From Nostoc sp. NIES-4103 (lineage in GTDB: Bacteria > Cyanobacteriota > Cyanobacteriia > Cyanobacteriales > Nostocaceae): a stretch of 64,000 nt of DNA. This document shows, in pieces, positions 62,918 through 64,000 of the stretch. The stretch is taken from the NCBI RefSeq assembly GCF_002368335.1, contig NZ_AP018288.1, positions 1,703,355 through 1,767,354 on the forward strand, written 5' to 3'. Every line of letters begins with the position of its first letter. The first letter of the stretch is position 1. The position numbers were made by a program, and so were the translations under genes. The notes beneath the pieces were generated by a model, which saw only the letters and a program-made list of their open reading frames with translations, ran no database searches and was not told the origin of the DNA.

Positions 62918-64000
62918 CTATGTATCTGCTTGGCGTAAATAAAACCTTTTTTCTTGTTCTTCTAATAAAACTTTTTCTTGCGTTTCTTCAACATAGATCA
63001 ACCTTTCTATTTCTTTCTTGTCAATTTCAAATTGAGCTTGTATAGCTTTAACTTGTGCTTCCATTAGTAAACGTTTACGTTCAAGATCATGTTGTTTTTG
63101 CTCAATTTGGCGCTGCCGCTGTAGCCCGCCAGCTTTGTCTTTTGCTTCTTGTATAATTCTTGCTGTGCCTGTGAGTACACCTTCTGCTCCTAGATACACA
63201 TCTAATAGTTGTACCCCTTCATCAGTTAATAGAAATTCTCGCACTTGATTAGAGTGTGATGTACCACGAGATTTAAGTACATGAATTAAGCGGTTACGCT
63301 CGCCATTACTCTCTACAGACCGCAGCAGTATCCAAGTATCTGCTAATGAAGAAATCCCTATTTCTGTATATTCTACAAAAGCACTATTAGCTTCGTTTAA
63401 ATTTGTAAATAATGTTGTAATATTTTTTGTTTTCAGATAATCAATTAGACGCATTATAAAGGATTTCACCTGAAGTTCATTACTGCCATAGGTGAGGTTA
63501 GATATGGGGTCGATAATGACTGTATTAGGCTGAAAGTCATTAACTGTAGTCAGCATATTCACCAAATGCATTTCTAAACCGTAATACGTTGGGCGTAATG
63601 CTTGGAATTTTAATAACCCTTTGTGAACAGCAGGCTCTAAATCAATACCAATGGAATGCATATTGCGAATAATCTGTTGCGGAGATTCTTCAAAGGCGAA
63701 ATAAAGACATTTTTCTTCTCTTTGACAAGTTTCATCAGCGAAATGAGCGCAAAATGAACTTTTACCAGTTCCCGCCGTACCAGAAATTAAGATGCTGCTA
63801 CCACGAAAGAAACCTTGTCCTCCCAGCATTGTATCCAGGCGTTTGATGCCACTAGATATCCATTCTGTTGTGACTGGATAATTTAAGCCAACAGAGGTAA
63901 TTGGCAAAACAGAAATACCATCTTCTTTAATTAAAAATGGATACTCGTTTGAGCCATGCTTAGAACCGCGATATTTAATAATTTGTAATCGCCGAGTTGA
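62918..64000 (-). CDS. KaiC-like RecA-fold ATPase (5' end outside window)
   Basis: The open frame continues to the window edge (first visible residues STRRLQIIKYRGSKHGSNEYPF), so this is the C-terminal part of a KaiC-like protein of probably two RecA domains. It shows LITSGTAGTGKSS-like Walker A (ISGTAGTGKSSF), a Walker B-like VIIDPISNLTYG, and a coiled-coil tail (QRQRQIEQKQHDLERKRLLMEAQVKAIQAQF) that canonical KaiC lacks. KaiC hydrolyses ATP and phosphorylates itself; here the coiled tail suggests a different output interface. Heads the KaiB-KaiB-histidine kinase operon. Confidence 0.9.
   Translation of the reverse strand, partial: STRRLQIIKYRGSKHGSNEYPFLIKEDGISVLPITSVGLNYPVTTEWISSGIKRLDTMLGGQGFFRGSSILISGTAGTGKSSFCAHFADETCQREEKCLYFAFEESPQQIIRNMHSIGIDLEPAVHKGLLKFQALRPTYYGLEMHLVNMLTTVNDFQPNTVIIDPISNLTYGSNELQVKSFIMRLIDYLKTKNITTLFTNLNEANSAFVEYTEIGISSLADTWILLRSVESNGERNRLIHVLKSRGTSHSNQVREFLLTDEGVQLLDVYLGAEGVLTGTARIIQEAKDKAGGLQRQRQIEQKQHDLERKRLLMEAQVKAIQAQFEIDKKEIERLIYVEETQEKVLLEEQEKRFYLRQADT

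Overview
The window looks like chromosomal DNA of a filamentous, probably heterocyst-forming cyanobacterium (Nostocales type). The palindrome GCGATCGC is very frequent, heptameric tandem repeats (STRR type) fill many gaps, and the gene set (DUF928, CHAT/TPR and haemagglutinin-type secreted proteins, PEP-CTERM protein, KaiB/KaiC-like proteins, pentapeptide repeats) is typical of that group. Genus cannot be fixed from sequence reading alone. No rRNA, tRNA or CRISPR array was seen.

Positions 1-13,423 hold a tailoring-rich RiPP-type biosynthetic region: a JmjC/cupin oxygenase cut by the window edge, a B12-binding radical SAM RiPP methyltransferase, a flavin oxidase, a 2OG-Fe(II) oxygenase, an unrecognised 374-aa protein, a flavin-dependent reductase/halogenase-like enzyme, a class II lanthipeptide synthetase (LanM) with a three-cysteine zinc site and, on the other strand, a SagB-type dehydrogenase. 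No precursor peptide or exporter is visible, so the cluster probably continues upstream. Housekeeping-like genes follow (alpha/beta hydrolase-like protein, SDR epimerase-like protein, DnaJ-pentapeptide protein).

Positions 17,810-19,157 hold the most striking regulatory structure: the DAHP synthase gene aroF, lacking an N-terminal regulatory domain, is preceded by two consecutive leader peptides packed with Phe/Tyr/Trp codons. Each is followed by a mutually exclusive antiterminator and intrinsic terminator. This reads as a tandem ribosome-mediated attenuator. Two CadD-type transporter paralogues, a TSUP permease and an MscS channel follow.

Positions 24,647-35,986 are a minus-strand block of a STAS protein, an ATPase-fold anti-sigma-like protein, a CHASE2-SpoIIE phosphatase, a DUF928 protein with six 21-aa repeats, a TPR-CHAT protease-like protein, a haemagglutinin-domain secreted protein and a PEP-CTERM protein: a probable partner-switching/cell-surface module, with mobile repeats inserted in it.

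Positions 36,437-40,045 encode a 1202-aa self-sufficient nitric oxide synthase-like fusion (NAD(P)-fold domain, two EF-hands, BFD [2Fe-2S], FAD/NAD reductase, NOS oxygenase). PAP2 phosphatase, a TSUP/DUF1634 pair, an alpha-carbonic anhydrase and a prohibitin-type protein follow. Positions 44,150-55,720 are a decayed accessory region with pseudogenes, an IS701-like element with 16-bp terminal inverted repeats and a truncated second copy of it. The right end has ppsA and an operon of a KaiC-like ATPase (cut by the window edge), two KaiB-like proteins and a multi-PAS histidine kinase.
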